Assembly (NCBI RefSeq): GCF_016907275.1
Contig: NZ_JAFBBP010000001.1
Span: 3,524,001-3,588,000, forward strand
DNA length: 64,000 nt
From: Micromonospora luteifusca
GTDB taxonomy: Bacteria > Actinomycetota > Actinomycetes > Mycobacteriales > Micromonosporaceae
Reading direction: 5' to 3'
This document shows positions 1-8,484 of the stretch, piece after piece. Position numbers and translations under genes: made by a program. The first letter of the stretch is position 1. Every line of letters begins with the position of its first letter. The notes under the pieces are model-generated. The model saw nothing but the letters and a program-made list of their open reading frames with translations, did no database searches and was not told the origin of the DNA.

Positions 1-113
1 TGGACGTGGTGCTCGGTGTCGGGGCGTACACCATCTCGACCTTCGCCAACCGGCTCACCCGCGCCCCGCTCGACCCGCCCCTGGCCGCCCACGCCTGGGC
101 ACCCGCCGCCTGA
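1..113 (+). CDS. 3' end of a possible carboxymuconolactone decarboxylase-like protein (partial)
   Basis: The window opens inside a gene. Thirty-six codons in the frame starting at base 3 run to a TGA at 111-113. The visible tail (GVGAYTISTFANRL, then a Pro-rich end) has the aromatic helix followed by a short proline-rich end seen at the C-terminus of carboxymuconolactone decarboxylase/AhpD-like proteins. That match is from memory and rests on few residues. The CxxC and His motifs that would settle the family lie upstream of the window. It converges on the hydrolase gene, with 30 bases between the two stops. Confidence 0.45.
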   Translation, partial: DVVLGVGAYTISTFANRLTRAPLDPPLAAHAWAPAA

Positions 114-143
114 CCTGAGCCGTGCCGCCTCGGCGACCCGTCG

Positions 144-1019
144 TCATTCCGGCAGGAGGAAGTCACACAGCAGGGCGAGCATCTCCTCGGGCCGTTCCTC
201 GTACAGCCAGTGCCCGCAGTCCTCGACCACTTCACCCCGAACCGTCTCGGCGTACCTGCCGACCTGCTCGGCCAGCTTCGCCCCGAGGCTGGCGGACGCG
301 CCGATCGCCAGCACCGGCATGGTCAGCCTCGTGCCCCGGTACGCCACGTTGTCGGCGATGTCCTGTCCGAAAGCCCGGAAGTAGCCGAAGCTGGCCCGCA
401 GGTGCGCCGGGTCACGCAGGTGGCTCGCGTACTCCTCGACGCCCGCTGCCGCGATGCTGCCCTTGCGCACCATCAGGGCGTCGGTGAACCTGTCCACCCA
501 GAGCACCTCGCGTCCGGTGACCACCTGTTCCGGCAGGCCGTTGCCGAGCGAGAAGAAGCCGAAGTTCCACACCCCCGGCCCGGCGGAGGTGAGCGCCGGA
601 AGCGTGTAGACGTCCTCGTCGGGGATCGGCGCCTCACTGAGCACCAGGCGGCGCACCCGGTCGGGGTGGGCGGCGGCGTACGCGTACGCCACCATCGTCC
701 CCAGGTCGTGCCCGACCAGCCGGAGGTCCCCGGTCAGGCCGAGTTGGTCGAGCAGCCCGTGCAGGTCGGCGGCTACGGTCTTCTTGTCGTAGCCGCCGCC
801 CGGGGCATCGCTGCCGCCGAAGCCGCGCAGGTCGGGCGCCACCACCTCGAAGTGCCGCGCGAGCGCCGGCAGCAGAGATCGCCACATGTACCAGCACTGC
901 GGATAACCGTGCAGCAGCACGAGCGTCGGTCCCTGCCCGCCACGGACGTAGTTGATCATGACTTCACCGACCTGCGCCCGCTGTTCGGTGAAGCCCTCCG
1001 GAACCCGTGCCTCGCCCAT
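144..1019 (-). CDS. alpha/beta hydrolase, epoxide-hydrolase/dehalogenase type
   Basis: A 291-residue soluble alpha/beta hydrolase. The oxyanion-hole motif HGYP is at residues 37-40. The nucleophile elbow GHDLG at 103-107 carries an Asp instead of Ser, and the C-terminal DCGHW supplies the catalytic His. An Asp nucleophile with HGxP is typical of epoxide hydrolases and halo-acid dehalogenases and argues against an esterase. I chose the ATG at 1019 because homology-like sequence begins there; an in-frame start at 1070 would add 17 low-complexity residues. It stands alone, divergent from mqnL with about 140 bp between the starts. The substrate cannot be read from the sequence. Confidence 0.85.
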   Translation of the reverse strand: MGEARVPEGFTEQRAQVGEVMINYVRGGQGPTLVLLHGYPQCWYMWRSLLPALARHFEVVAPDLRGFGGSDAPGGGYDKKTVAADLHGLLDQLGLTGDLRLVGHDLGTMVAYAYAAAHPDRVRRLVLSEAPIPDEDVYTLPALTSAGPGVWNFGFFSLGNGLPEQVVTGREVLWVDRFTDALMVRKGSIAAAGVEEYASHLRDPAHLRASFGYFRAFGQDIADNVAYRGTRLTMPVLAIGASASLGAKLAEQVGRYAETVRGEVVEDCGHWLYEERPEEMLALLCDFLLPE

Positions 1020-1159
1020 CGCCGCCCCCGTCTCGCCGGCCGCACGACTACCCGATAACCCGGCCGCCATGACCGGGCGACGTGGCCAAACGGGGGGCTT
1101 CCTTACATCACAGCACCCGGCTTGGGTGGATGTAGGCCTGGTGCGGGAGACTGGGCGGC

Positions 1160-2620
1160 ATGGCGGCTCGTGGCTTCCCGTACACCGATCTCAAGGACTT
1201 CCTCGCGGCGCTGGAGCGCGCGGGGGAGCTGCGCCGGGTCGACGTCCCGGTCGACCCCACCCTGGAGATCAGCGAGGTGGTCACCCGCACCGTGCGAGCC
1301 GGTGGCCCGGCGTTGCTCTTCGAACGTCCGACCCGGGGCGAGATGCCGTTGGCGATCAACCTGTTCGGCACCGAGAAGCGGATGGCGATGGCTCTCGGCG
1401 TCGACTCGCTCGACGAGATCGGTGCCCGGATCGGCGCGCTGATCAAGCCGGAGCTGCCGGTTGGCTGGTCCGGTATCCGGGAGGGCCTCGGCAAGGTCAT
1501 GCAGCTCAAGTCGGTGCCGCCGCGCAAGGTGAAGACCGCGCCCTGCCAGGAGGTCGTCTACCGGGGCGACGACGTCGACCTGGACCGGCTGCCGGGGCTG
1601 CAGGTCTGGCCCGGCGACGGTGGGATCTTCCACAACTACGGGTTGACCCACACCAAGCACCCGGAGACCGGCAAGCGCAACCTGGGCCTGTACCGACTGC
1701 AGCAGCACGGCCGCAACACCCTGGGCATGCACTGGCAGATCCACAAGGACTCGACCGCCCACCACGCGGTCGCCGAGCGGCTCGGGCAGCGACTGCCGGT
1801 CGCGATCGCGATCGGTTGCGACCCGGTCGTCTCGTACGCGGCCAGCGCGCCGCTGCCCGGCGACATCGACGAATACCTGTTCGCCGGATTCCTGCGCGGC
1901 GAGCGGGTGGAGATGGTCGACTGCCTCACCGTGCCGTTGCAGGTGCCGGCGCACGCGCAGATCGTGCTGGAGGGCTACCTGGAGCCCGGTGAGCGGCTGC
2001 CCGAGGGCCCGTTCGGCGACCACACCGGGTTCTACACCCCGGTCGAGCCGTTCCCCGTGCTGCACATCGAGGCGATGACCATGCAGCGCAAGCCGGTCTA
2101 CCACTCGATCGTCACCTCGCAGCCGCCGCAGGAGGACCACGGCCTCGGCAAGGCCACCGAGCGGATCTTCCAGCCGCTGCTCAAGCTCATGATCCCGGAC
2201 ATCGTCGACTACGACCTGCCGGCCGCCGGTGTCTTCCACAACTGCGCGATCGTGTCGATCCGCAAGCGCTACCCGAAGCACGCCCAGAAGGTGATGAACG
2301 CGATCTGGGGCGCACACCTGATGTCGCTCACCAAGCTGATCGTGATCGTCGACGAGGACTGCGACGTGCACAACTACAACGAGGTCGCCTTCCGCGCCTT
2401 CGGCAACGTCGACTACGCGCGCGACCTGCTGGTCACCGAGGGTCCGGTGGACCACCTCGACCACTCGTCGTACCAGCAGTTCTGGGGCGGCAAGGCGGGT
2501 GTCGACGCGACCCGCAAGCTACCCACCGAGGGCTACACCCGCGGTTGGCCGGAGGAGATGCGCATGAGTCCGGAGATCACCTCCCTGGTCGACAAGCGCT
2601 GGAAGGAGTACGGGATCTGA
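1160..2620 (+). CDS. mqnL: UbiD-family decarboxylase of the futalosine menaquinone pathway
   Basis: A 486-residue UbiD-family prenylated-FMN decarboxylase. It contains the conserved block EGPFGDHTGFY and the long family core (NYGLTHTKHP, QPPQEDHGLGK). In this pathway it removes the carboxylate from prenylated 6-carboxy-naphthoate-type intermediates and needs prFMN made by the UbiX partner encoded at 4716. Its stop TGA shares one base with the ATG of the UbiA prenyltransferase gene, so the two are translationally coupled. The assignment to the menaquinone route rests on this pairing and on mqnE, mqnA and mqnC elsewhere in the window. A general UbiD role is the less likely alternative. Confidence 0.88.
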   Translation: MAARGFPYTDLKDFLAALERAGELRRVDVPVDPTLEISEVVTRTVRAGGPALLFERPTRGEMPLAINLFGTEKRMAMALGVDSLDEIGARIGALIKPELPVGWSGIREGLGKVMQLKSVPPRKVKTAPCQEVVYRGDDVDLDRLPGLQVWPGDGGIFHNYGLTHTKHPETGKRNLGLYRLQQHGRNTLGMHWQIHKDSTAHHAVAERLGQRLPVAIAIGCDPVVSYAASAPLPGDIDEYLFAGFLRGERVEMVDCLTVPLQVPAHAQIVLEGYLEPGERLPEGPFGDHTGFYTPVEPFPVLHIEAMTMQRKPVYHSIVTSQPPQEDHGLGKATERIFQPLLKLMIPDIVDYDLPAAGVFHNCAIVSIRKRYPKHAQKVMNAIWGAHLMSLTKLIVIVDEDCDVHNYNEVAFRAFGNVDYARDLLVTEGPVDHLDHSSYQQFWGGKAGVDATRKLPTEGYTRGWPEEMRMSPEITSLVDKRWKEYGI

Positions 2621-3594
2621 TGGCCACCACCGACAACCCCCGCGATCTTGCACTTTCGGCCCCCGATCCGTCCCCTTCCTCCCCTTCCGTCGGCACCGAA
2701 AGTGCAAGATCGCCGGGGAAGGTGCGGGCCTTCCTGGACCTCGTCAAGATCGAGCACTCCGTGTTCGCGCTGCCGTTCGCGTTCCTCTCGGCGCTCGCCG
2801 CCATGCAGGTCAACGGCGGCCGGGTGGGCTGGCTGGACCTGCTGCTGATCACCGTCGCGATGGTCGGGGCGCGGACGTTCGCGATGGCCGCCAACCGGAT
2901 TCTCGATCGGCAGATCGACGCGCGGAACCCGCGTACCGCCGGCCGGGAACTGGTGACCGGGGCGGTGAGCGTGCGGACGGCCTGGACCGGCGCGGCCGTC
3001 GCGTTGGTGGTCTTCCTGGTCGCCGCCGCCCTGCTCAACCCGCTCTGCCTGGTGCTCGCGCCGCTCGCCGTGGTGCCGCTGGTCGTCTACCCCTATGCCA
3101 AGCGGTTCACCAACTGGCCGCACGCCATCCTCGGGGTCGCCCAGGCGGTCGGCCCGGTCGGTGCGTGGGTGGCGGTCACCGGCACCCTGAACGGCTCCGG
3201 CCCGGCCTGGCTGCTCGGCGCCGCGGTCGGGCTGTGGATCGGCGGCTTCGACCTGATCTACGCCTGCCAGGATTCCGAGATCGACCGGGAGATCGGCGTG
3301 CACAGCGTGCCCGCCCGGTACGGTCGGCGCTTCGCGCTGCACGCCTCCACGGTCGCGCACGTGGTGACCTTCGCGCTGTTCGTCTGGTTCGGCGAGCTGA
3401 TCGGCCTGGGCTGGCTCTGGTGGATCGGGCTCGCGTTGACCGCGGTCGCGTTCGGCTACCAGCACCTGGTGGTCACGCCGACCGACCTCAGCAAGGTCAA
3501 CCGGGCGTTCTTCACCGCCAACGGGTTCGTCGGCATCGCGCTGTTCGTCTTCGCCCTGCTCGACCTGGTGATCCGGCTCGACCTACGACCCTGA
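2620..3594 (+). CDS. mqnP: UbiA-family polyprenyltransferase of the futalosine menaquinone pathway
   Basis: A 324-residue integral membrane prenyltransferase that attaches the polyprenyl tail to the dihydroxynaphthoate precursor. The first Asp-rich motif is NRILDRQIDARN and the second DSEIDREIG, both diphosphate/Mg binding in UbiA enzymes, amid eight or nine hydrophobic helices. The ATG overlaps the mqnL stop by one base. Residues about 8-31 are encoded by an 18-bp perfect inverted repeat with its spacer, giving a Ser/Pro-rich tract before the conserved start KVRAFLDLVKIEHSVFALPF. An in-frame GTG at 2722 would skip this tract but lacks well-spaced ribosome-binding bases. The last 12 bases overlap the convergent terpene synthase gene. 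Confidence 0.9.
   Translation: MATTDNPRDLALSAPDPSPSSPSVGTESARSPGKVRAFLDLVKIEHSVFALPFAFLSALAAMQVNGGRVGWLDLLLITVAMVGARTFAMAANRILDRQIDARNPRTAGRELVTGAVSVRTAWTGAAVALVVFLVAAALLNPLCLVLAPLAVVPLVVYPYAKRFTNWPHAILGVAQAVGPVGAWVAVTGTLNGSGPAWLLGAAVGLWIGGFDLIYACQDSEIDREIGVHSVPARYGRRFALHASTVAHVVTFALFVWFGELIGLGWLWWIGLALTAVAFGYQHLVVTPTDLSKVNRAFFTANGFVGIALFVFALLDLVIRLDLRP
2642..2713. repeat. 18-bp perfect inverted repeat inside the mqnP 5' coding region
   Basis: The left arm at 2642-2659 (GCGATCTTGCACTTTCGG) is exactly complementary to 2696-2713, with a 36-base C/T-rich spacer. It lies fully inside the open reading frame and is translated in frame. A degenerate relative occurs at about 45179-45250, so this looks like a mobile or amplified hairpin repeat that entered the gene, not a terminator. 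Confidence 0.85.
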
Positions 3595-4566
3595 GGCTGG
3601 CCGAGCGGCGCCAGCGGGGTAGCGGGCGCTCTCCAAGGTCCAGTCGATGGTGCCGCGGACGGCGTACGCGACCCCGTCGAGATGGTCGGTGACCGCCTCG
3701 TCCAACGCCGGGCCGAACGACGGCACCGCGGCCCGCAGCGCGACGAAACGCCGCATCGACTCCCGCCAGCGCTCGGCCGCCCGCTCGACCGCCTCCGTCG
3801 ACGGCACGGCAAGCTCGTCCTGCATGGCCAGGACCAGGTTGTGCCCGCCGGCGGTGGCCCGGTCCCGCTCCAGCGAGGCCAGGTCGTTGTACCAGGAGAG
3901 CAGATCGTTGCCGACGTGGCCGATCTGGCGCAGCAGCGGGTGGTGGTAGACCGGGTCGGGCAACGGTCGACCGCTGACGAACTCCGCCAGCGAGTACGAC
4001 ACCTCCGCCGCCGAGGTCGCCCGTCGTAGTTCGACGTACTCGTCGACGGTGGGTCGGTGGCCGGCCTCCTTGTTGACCGCCTCCCGCCAGGTGCCGTCGA
4101 GGTGGCGGGCCACCGAGTCGGCGAAGCGCAGCCGCCACCGCGACGGCATCCGGCGGCGCGGTTGCCGCCAGGCCAGCACCAGCAGCCGCCGTAGCGGGCC
4201 GTTCAGTCCGGCCTGACGCAGCCGGGGGCCGTCGTTCAGCAGCGCCAACGTGCCGTTGCGCAGTGCCCGGATCTGCTCCGGGATGAGTCGGTCCGACCCG
4301 TCGCAGGCGTCATCGACCAGGAAGAACCAGGTGAACAGGGCAGTCATGACCCGCAGGTCGGCTTCGGTCGCCTCCGGGTAGAGCCGCCCGGCGTACCGGG
4401 CGAAAGCTCCCCGGGCCAGCCGGTGCAGCGCCGCGTCGTCCAGCGGGAGGCCAAGCTCGGGCAGCAAGCCGAGCAGCCACTCCTGCACACGGTCGGCGTG
4501 CGGTGAGAGCCGGGACGGGATCGGACATTCGGCACGCAGCGCCCAGAGGATCTCGTCGGTCGTCAC
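3583..4566 (-). CDS. class I terpene synthase (sesquiterpene-cyclase-like)
   Basis: A 327-residue all-helical terpene cyclase that ionises a prenyl diphosphate with Mg2+. Visible signatures are the Asp-rich motif DDACD at residues 85-89, the bacterial YVELRRATS segment near 177-185, the NSE-type triad NDLLSWYND at 220-228 and an RY pair near 316. Length and motif spacing fit bacterial sesquiterpene synthases, though linear versus cyclic product and chain length cannot be told. The gene lies antisense between mqnP and mqnM, and its TAG overlaps the end of mqnP by 12 bp. No P450 or other tailoring gene is adjacent, so any product may be the free terpene. Confidence 0.85.
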   Translation of the reverse strand: MTTDEILWALRAECPIPSRLSPHADRVQEWLLGLLPELGLPLDDAALHRLARGAFARYAGRLYPEATEADLRVMTALFTWFFLVDDACDGSDRLIPEQIRALRNGTLALLNDGPRLRQAGLNGPLRRLLVLAWRQPRRRMPSRWRLRFADSVARHLDGTWREAVNKEAGHRPTVDEYVELRRATSAAEVSYSLAEFVSGRPLPDPVYHHPLLRQIGHVGNDLLSWYNDLASLERDRATAGGHNLVLAMQDELAVPSTEAVERAAERWRESMRRFVALRAAVPSFGPALDEAVTDHLDGVAYAVRGTIDWTLESARYPAGAARPASGS

Positions 4567-4715
4567 CGATGCCTCCTGTGCGAGATGGTGCCGGTGCGAA
4601 TCGCCAGCGGCAGCATGTCAGGTCGACGGGATGCCTAGCTACCCGCCGGACATGTCGGAAGGGTGATCCCGGGGGTGCTCACCGGCGGACCAGCCGGACC
4701 AGGCAGGCTGGGGGC

Positions 4716-5345
4716 ATGCGGGAACCATGGGTGGTCGGGGTCTCCGGGGCATCCGGCACGCCGTACGCGGCGGCCGTCATCGGAGGGCTGCTCGACGCGG
4801 GCGAGCCGGTGGACCTGATCGTGTCCCGGGCAGCGCGACTCACCTTGCTCGACGAGACCGGTCGGCCGTTTCGCGACGGGCACTGGGCCGAGGACCTCAC
4901 CGCCTGGCTCGGCCGCGACCTGACCGGGGCGGACGTGCGGCACTGGCCGGCTGGCGACCTGGCCGCCGGGCCGAGCAGCGGCTCCTACCGGGTACGGGGG
5001 ATGGCCGTGGTCCCGGCCAGCACGGCAGCCTGCGCGGGGATCGCGATCGGGCTCTCCAAGGACCTGTTGCAGCGTGCCGCCGAGGTCAACCTCAAGGAAC
5101 GGCGGCCCGTGGTGGTGGTCCCCCGGGAGACACCGGTGACCCGCAGCCACCTGGAGCACCTGATCGCGCTGCACGACGCCGGCGCGGTGGTGCTGCCGGC
5201 CAGCCCCGGCTTCTACGGGGCCGGGGCGACGGCCAGCGCCCAGCAGTTGGTCGACTTCGTGGCCGGCAAGGTGCTGGACGCGCTCGGCGTCCCGCACACC
5301 CTGTTCCGGAGGTGGTCCGGTCAGCTCGGCGCGGCCCGGAGCTGA
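4716..5345 (+). CDS. mqnM: UbiX-family flavin prenyltransferase
   Basis: A 209-residue UbiX homologue that prenylates FMN to prFMN, the cofactor of UbiD enzymes. It shows the N-terminal flavin loop GVSGASGTPYA and the family block PASTAACAGIAIGLSKDLLQRAA, followed by LKERRPVVVVPRETP with the conserved Arg/Glu. The ATG at 4716 fits the family N-terminus exactly; upstream codons in the frame are not conserved-looking. It is the third member of the mqnL-mqnP-mqnM set, although the set is interrupted by the antisense terpene synthase, so it needs its own promoter in the roughly 150 bp before it. Confidence 0.88.
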   Translation: MREPWVVGVSGASGTPYAAAVIGGLLDAGEPVDLIVSRAARLTLLDETGRPFRDGHWAEDLTAWLGRDLTGADVRHWPAGDLAAGPSSGSYRVRGMAVVPASTAACAGIAIGLSKDLLQRAAEVNLKERRPVVVVPRETPVTRSHLEHLIALHDAGAVVLPASPGFYGAGATASAQQLVDFVAGKVLDALGVPHTLFRRWSGQLGAARS

Positions 5346-5420
5346 GCCGTCCGCTCAGCGAGCGCGGGCCGCCTGCCCAACGCGCGTCGTGCTGCCGCCC
5401 GGCCGGTTGGCCGAAGTGGG

Positions 5421-5450
5421 ACGCGGACCGGACTGCTGTCCGGCCCGCGT
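5421..5450. terminator. hairpin between convergent mqnM and bldC-like genes
   Basis: ACGCGGACCGGAC at 5421-5433 pairs with GTCCGGCCCGCGT at 5438-5450 (one G-T type mismatch) around a TGCT loop. It lies between the ends of two convergent genes and is followed by a T-containing stretch, so it could terminate from either side. Confidence 0.55.
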
Positions 5451-5469
5451 TGCGTTTGTCCGCACCAGT

Positions 5470-5736
5470 TCAGTACATGCCGGCGTTGGCCGGACCCGGC
5501 CCCGTGGATGCGCCCGGCCCCACATTGCGTGGCTTTCCGACCTCGTCCACTTCGTCCAGCATGCCCTCCCCCTCAAGCAGGGCTCGCACCTCGGATTCCC
5601 GAAACCGGCGATGCCCGCCTGGAGTCCGGATGCTTCCTATCCGGCCGGCCGCCGCCCATCTCGTCACAGTCTTCGGGTCCACCCGAAACAGCGCGGCGAC
5701 CTCACCCGGTGTCAGCAGGCGATCTCCAGTGTCCAC
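5470..5736 (-). CDS. bldC: BldC-like MerR/excisionase-type DNA-binding protein
   Basis: An 88-residue small winged-helix protein. The segment LLTPGEVAALFRVDPKTV followed by TRWAAAGRIGSIRTPGGHRR is nearly the signature of BldC, a developmental regulator that binds DNA cooperatively as head-to-tail monomers in Streptomyces. The GTG at 5736 is chosen because GAGGAGGGGGC lies just upstream and the family begins here; an upstream ATG at 5826 would add 30 unrelated residues. After the HTH there is an acidic stretch and a Gly/Pro tail. It is divergent from the AsnC-type regulator. Actinomycetes carry several BldC paralogues, so the symbol marks the family, not proven orthology. Confidence 0.8.
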   Translation of the reverse strand: MDTGDRLLTPGEVAALFRVDPKTVTRWAAAGRIGSIRTPGGHRRFRESEVRALLEGEGMLDEVDEVGKPRNVGPGASTGPGPANAGMY

Positions 5737-6005
5737 AGCCCCCTCCTCGCGTCGACGAAGCCCCTGGCTGAACACACTGCCCCCGGCTGGTGCGAGCCCA
5801 GAGCCGTCATGAGGGACGTATGGCAATTACAGCACCAGGGACCTGGCCTGTCCGCCAAACGCGAAAAATGCACTGACTGGGAAGTTAGTAAATGCTACTG
5901 GTGCAACCCCTGCCTTCACCGTCTGTTTGTGAACAGTTACTCACTGCTCAGTCCAACGGATGCCGAAGGCGTCGCGTTACGCCTAACCGGTTAAGGTCAC
6001 TCTCC
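5737..6005. promoter_or_regulatory. divergent promoter region between bldC-like and Lrp/AsnC-type genes
   Basis: This stretch of 269 bp is more AT-rich than its surroundings (GAAGTTAGTAAATGCTACTG around 5880-5899, GAACAGTTACTCACTGCTCA around 5931-5950) and contains CCTAACCGGTTAAGG, a near-palindrome, around 5981-5995. It must hold the promoters of both flanking regulators and probably the AsnC autoregulatory site. No open frame in it looks coding. Confidence 0.5.
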
Positions 6006-6464
6006 GTGGACGCCATCGACCTGAGCCTCGTCGACCTGCTGCGCAGCAACGCGCGCCTCTCGTACGCCGAGTTGGCCCGACAGGTGGGCCTCTCGGCCCC
6101 GGCCGTACACGAGCGGGTCGGCAAGCTGGAGAGCAGCGGCGTCGTCCGCGGCTACCGCGCGGACGTGGCCCCGGAGGCGATCGGGCTCGGCGTCACCGCG
6201 CTGATCGGCATCGTCGAGGACTCCGGTGCCGACAGCGACGACATGCTGGAGTCGCTGCGGGTGCTGCCCGAGATCGAATCCTGCTACTTCATGGCCGGCG
6301 TGGAGTCGTTCCTGCTCAAGGCGCGGGTCGGCACGATCGCCGAACTGGAGCAACTGATCGTGCGGCTGAACCGGACGCCCGGGGTCGCGTCCACGCGCAC
6401 CGCCATCGCGCTCTCCACCAAGTGGGAGAACCGGCCCCAGCCGGTCGGTCCGCCCGCGGCCTGA
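6006..6464 (+). CDS. Lrp/AsnC-family transcriptional regulator
   Basis: A 152-residue protein with an N-terminal HTH (LDLL-type start DLSLVDLLRSNARLSYAELA, then VGLSAPAVHERVGKLESSGVV) and a C-terminal RAM/ligand-binding domain (residues about 65-140). Such proteins form octameric rings and sense amino acids. The GTG at 6006 starts the family's usual MDxxD opening; the frame is open upstream but carries no family sequence. It precedes an SDR gene and a Cds1-like cysteine-metabolising enzyme on the same strand, which makes a sulfur-amino-acid ligand a reasonable guess but not one shown by the sequence. Confidence 0.87.
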   Translation: MDAIDLSLVDLLRSNARLSYAELARQVGLSAPAVHERVGKLESSGVVRGYRADVAPEAIGLGVTALIGIVEDSGADSDDMLESLRVLPEIESCYFMAGVESFLLKARVGTIAELEQLIVRLNRTPGVASTRTAIALSTKWENRPQPVGPPAA

Positions 6465-6514
6465 GAGCCGCGTACCCCTGGTGTCGCCCGGTCGGCCGGC
6501 GGTAGCGTGCGCCG

Positions 6515-7345
6515 ATGACCCCGCCGGGACGTCGAGTGGCCGTGGTGACCGGCGCTGCCGGAGGTCTGGGCCGCGCCATCGCCACCGCGTTGCACGCCGA
6601 CGGTTGGTCGGTGCTGCTCACCGACCTTGACGCGGCGGCGGTGGCCACCGCCGCGGCACCGCTCGGCGGATGGTCGGCTGTCCTGGACGTCCGGGACGAG
6701 GACGCCTGCGCCGACATCGCCGCGAGCGCGGCAAGCCGGGGCGACCTGGCTCTCTGGGTCAACAACGCCGGCATCCTGATCACCGGACCGTCGTGGGAGC
6801 ACGACGGCCCGACCCGCCGCCGGGTGCTCGACGTGAACGCCCTCGGCGCGATGAACGGCACCCTCGCCGCGCTGGCCGTCATGCGCCGGCAGGGCCACGG
6901 CCACGTGCTCAACGTCGTCTCGCTGGCCGGGCTGGTCGCCGCGCCCGGCGAGACGGTGTACGCCGCCAGCAAGCACGCCCTGCTGGCGTTCAGCCTCGGC
7001 ACCCTGTCCGACCTGCGGATGGCCGGGTACCGGCGGGTGCACATCTCCTGCCTCTGCCCGGACGGCATCTGGACTCCCATGCTGCACGACCGACTGGACG
7101 ACCCGGGGGCAGTGGCCTCGTTCACCGGATCGATGCTGACCGCGCAGCGGGTGGCTGCCCGGGCAGTCCGGCTGGCCCGTCGGCCTCGCCCGGTGGTCAG
7201 CCTGCCTCGCTGGCGAGGAGCGCAGGTGCGTCTGCTGGACGCCCTGCCCGGGCTGGCCGTCGCACTGACCCCGCTCGTCCAGGCCGCCGGCCGGGCCGGT
7301 CAACGCCGCCAGCGCCGCCGAGCCGCGTCGCCGGACCGACGCTGA
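6515..7345 (+). CDS. SDR-family NAD(P)-dependent oxidoreductase
   Basis: A 276-residue classical short-chain dehydrogenase. The Rossmann motif TGAAGGLG is at 12-19, NNAG at 83-86, the catalytic Ser near 136 and YxxxK (YAASK) at 149-153. An Asp after the second beta strand (LLTDLD) favours NAD(H) over NADP(H). The C-terminal 50 residues are Arg-rich and may contact membrane or substrate. The gene is 50 bp after the AsnC-type regulator and 31 bp before the PLP enzyme gene, so the three may be one transcript. The substrate is not predictable. Confidence 0.85.
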   Translation: MTPPGRRVAVVTGAAGGLGRAIATALHADGWSVLLTDLDAAAVATAAAPLGGWSAVLDVRDEDACADIAASAASRGDLALWVNNAGILITGPSWEHDGPTRRRVLDVNALGAMNGTLAALAVMRRQGHGHVLNVVSLAGLVAAPGETVYAASKHALLAFSLGTLSDLRMAGYRRVHISCLCPDGIWTPMLHDRLDDPGAVASFTGSMLTAQRVAARAVRLARRPRPVVSLPRWRGAQVRLLDALPGLAVALTPLVQAAGRAGQRRQRRRAASPDRR

Positions 7346-7376
7346 CCCCCGCTGGCCTCCTTGCTACGTTTCCGGC

Positions 7377-8468
7377 GTGACTCATCTCGACCGGTGCGAC
7401 GCGGCCAGCCGGACCTGGGTGACGGAGGCGATCGCCTCCGTCGAGGCGGACGCGAACCGCTCGGCCGACACCCACCTGCTGCCGTTCCCGCTGCCCCGGG
7501 AATGGGGGATCGACCTCTACCTCAAGGACGAGTCGTCGCACCCCACCGGCTCGCTGAAGCACCGGCTGGCCCGCTCGCTGTTCCTCTACGGGCTCTGCAA
7601 CGGCTGGATCGGCCCGCGCACCACGATCGTCGAAGCGTCGTCGGGCTCCACTGCGGTCTCCGAGGCGTACTTCGCCCGGATGCTCGGGCTGCCGTTCATC
7701 GCGGTGATGCCCGCCTCCACCTCGCCGGAGAAGATCGCGCAGATCGAGTTCCAGGGCGGCCGTTGCCACCTGGTGGACGACCCCGCGACCGTGGTGGTCG
7801 AGGCCCGCTGGCTCGCCGAGGACTCCGGCGGGCACTTCATGGACCAGTTCACCTACGCCGAGCGAGCGACCGACTGGCGGGGCAACAACAACATCGCCGA
7901 GTCGATCTACGCACAGTTGGAGTTGGAGCGGCACCCGATCCCGGCCTGGGTCGTGGTGGGTGCCGGCACCGGGGGCACCAGCGCGACCATCGGCCGGTAC
8001 GCCCGGTATCGCCGGCTCCCCACCAAGCTCTGCGTCGTCGATCCGGAGAACTCGGCGTTCTACCCAGCGTGGCTGGCCGCCGACTGGTCGGTGCGGACCG
8101 GGAAGGGCTCCCGGATCGAGGGGATCGGTCGTCCCACCGTGGAGGCATCCTTCCTGCCCTCGGTGGTGGATCGGATGGTCCAGGTGCCGGACGCGGCGTC
8201 GCTGGCCGCCATGCGCGCTGGCTCGGCGGTGCTCGGCCGCCGGGTCGGCGGCTCCACCGGCACCAACCTGTGGGGCGCGTTCGGCCTGATCGCCGCGATG
8301 CTCGCCGAGGGCCGGACCGGCTCGGTGGTCACCCTGATCTGCGACCCGGGCGATCGGTACGCCGATACCTACTACGCCGACGACTGGGTGGCCGCCCAGG
8401 GCCTCGACCTGACACCGCACCTGGCCACGATCGAACGCTTCCTGACCAGCGGCGCCTGGCCCGCCTGA
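7377..8468 (+). CDS. PLP-dependent cysteine synthase-family enzyme (Cds1-like cysteine desulfhydrase)
   Basis: A 363-residue fold-type II PLP enzyme. Lys61 in PTGSLKHR is the Schiff-base lysine, the glycine loop GAGTGGTSA binds the PLP phosphate, and [10 protein letters not shown] is the substrate loop. [20 protein letters not shown] resembles mycobacterial Cds1, which degrades L-cysteine to H2S, ammonia and pyruvate; a cystathionine beta-synthase-like role is the alternative. It starts at a GTG and ends 16 bp before the convergent glycolipid-binding-like gene. The AsnC-type gene two positions upstream is its likely local regulator. Confidence 0.8.
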   Translation: MTHLDRCDAASRTWVTEAIASVEADANRSADTHLLPFPLPREWGIDLYLKDESSHPTGSLKHRLARSLFLYGLCNGWIGPRTTIVEASSGSTAVSEAYFARMLGLPFIAVMPASTSPEKIAQIEFQGGRCHLVDDPATVVVEARWLAEDSGGHFMDQFTYAERATDWRGNNNIAESIYAQLELERHPIPAWVVVGAGTGGTSATIGRYARYRRLPTKLCVVDPENSAFYPAWLAADWSVRTGKGSRIEGIGRPTVEASFLPSVVDRMVQVPDAASLAAMRAGSAVLGRRVGGSTGTNLWGAFGLIAAMLAEGRTGSVVTLICDPGDRYADTYYADDWVAAQGLDLTPHLATIERFLTSGAWPA

Positions 8469-8484
8469 GCACCGTTCGCGCAGT

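Noticed and set aside
1103..2464. A 453-codon minus-strand frame opposite mqnL
   Set aside because: High-GC shadow frame: rich in His, Arg, Val and Asp with no motif, while the plus strand is a clear UbiD.
3583..5345. A terpene biosynthetic gene cluster
   Set aside because: Only the synthase is present. The flanking prenyltransferase, UbiD and UbiX genes belong to menaquinone synthesis and occur together without a terpene synthase in other actinomycetes.
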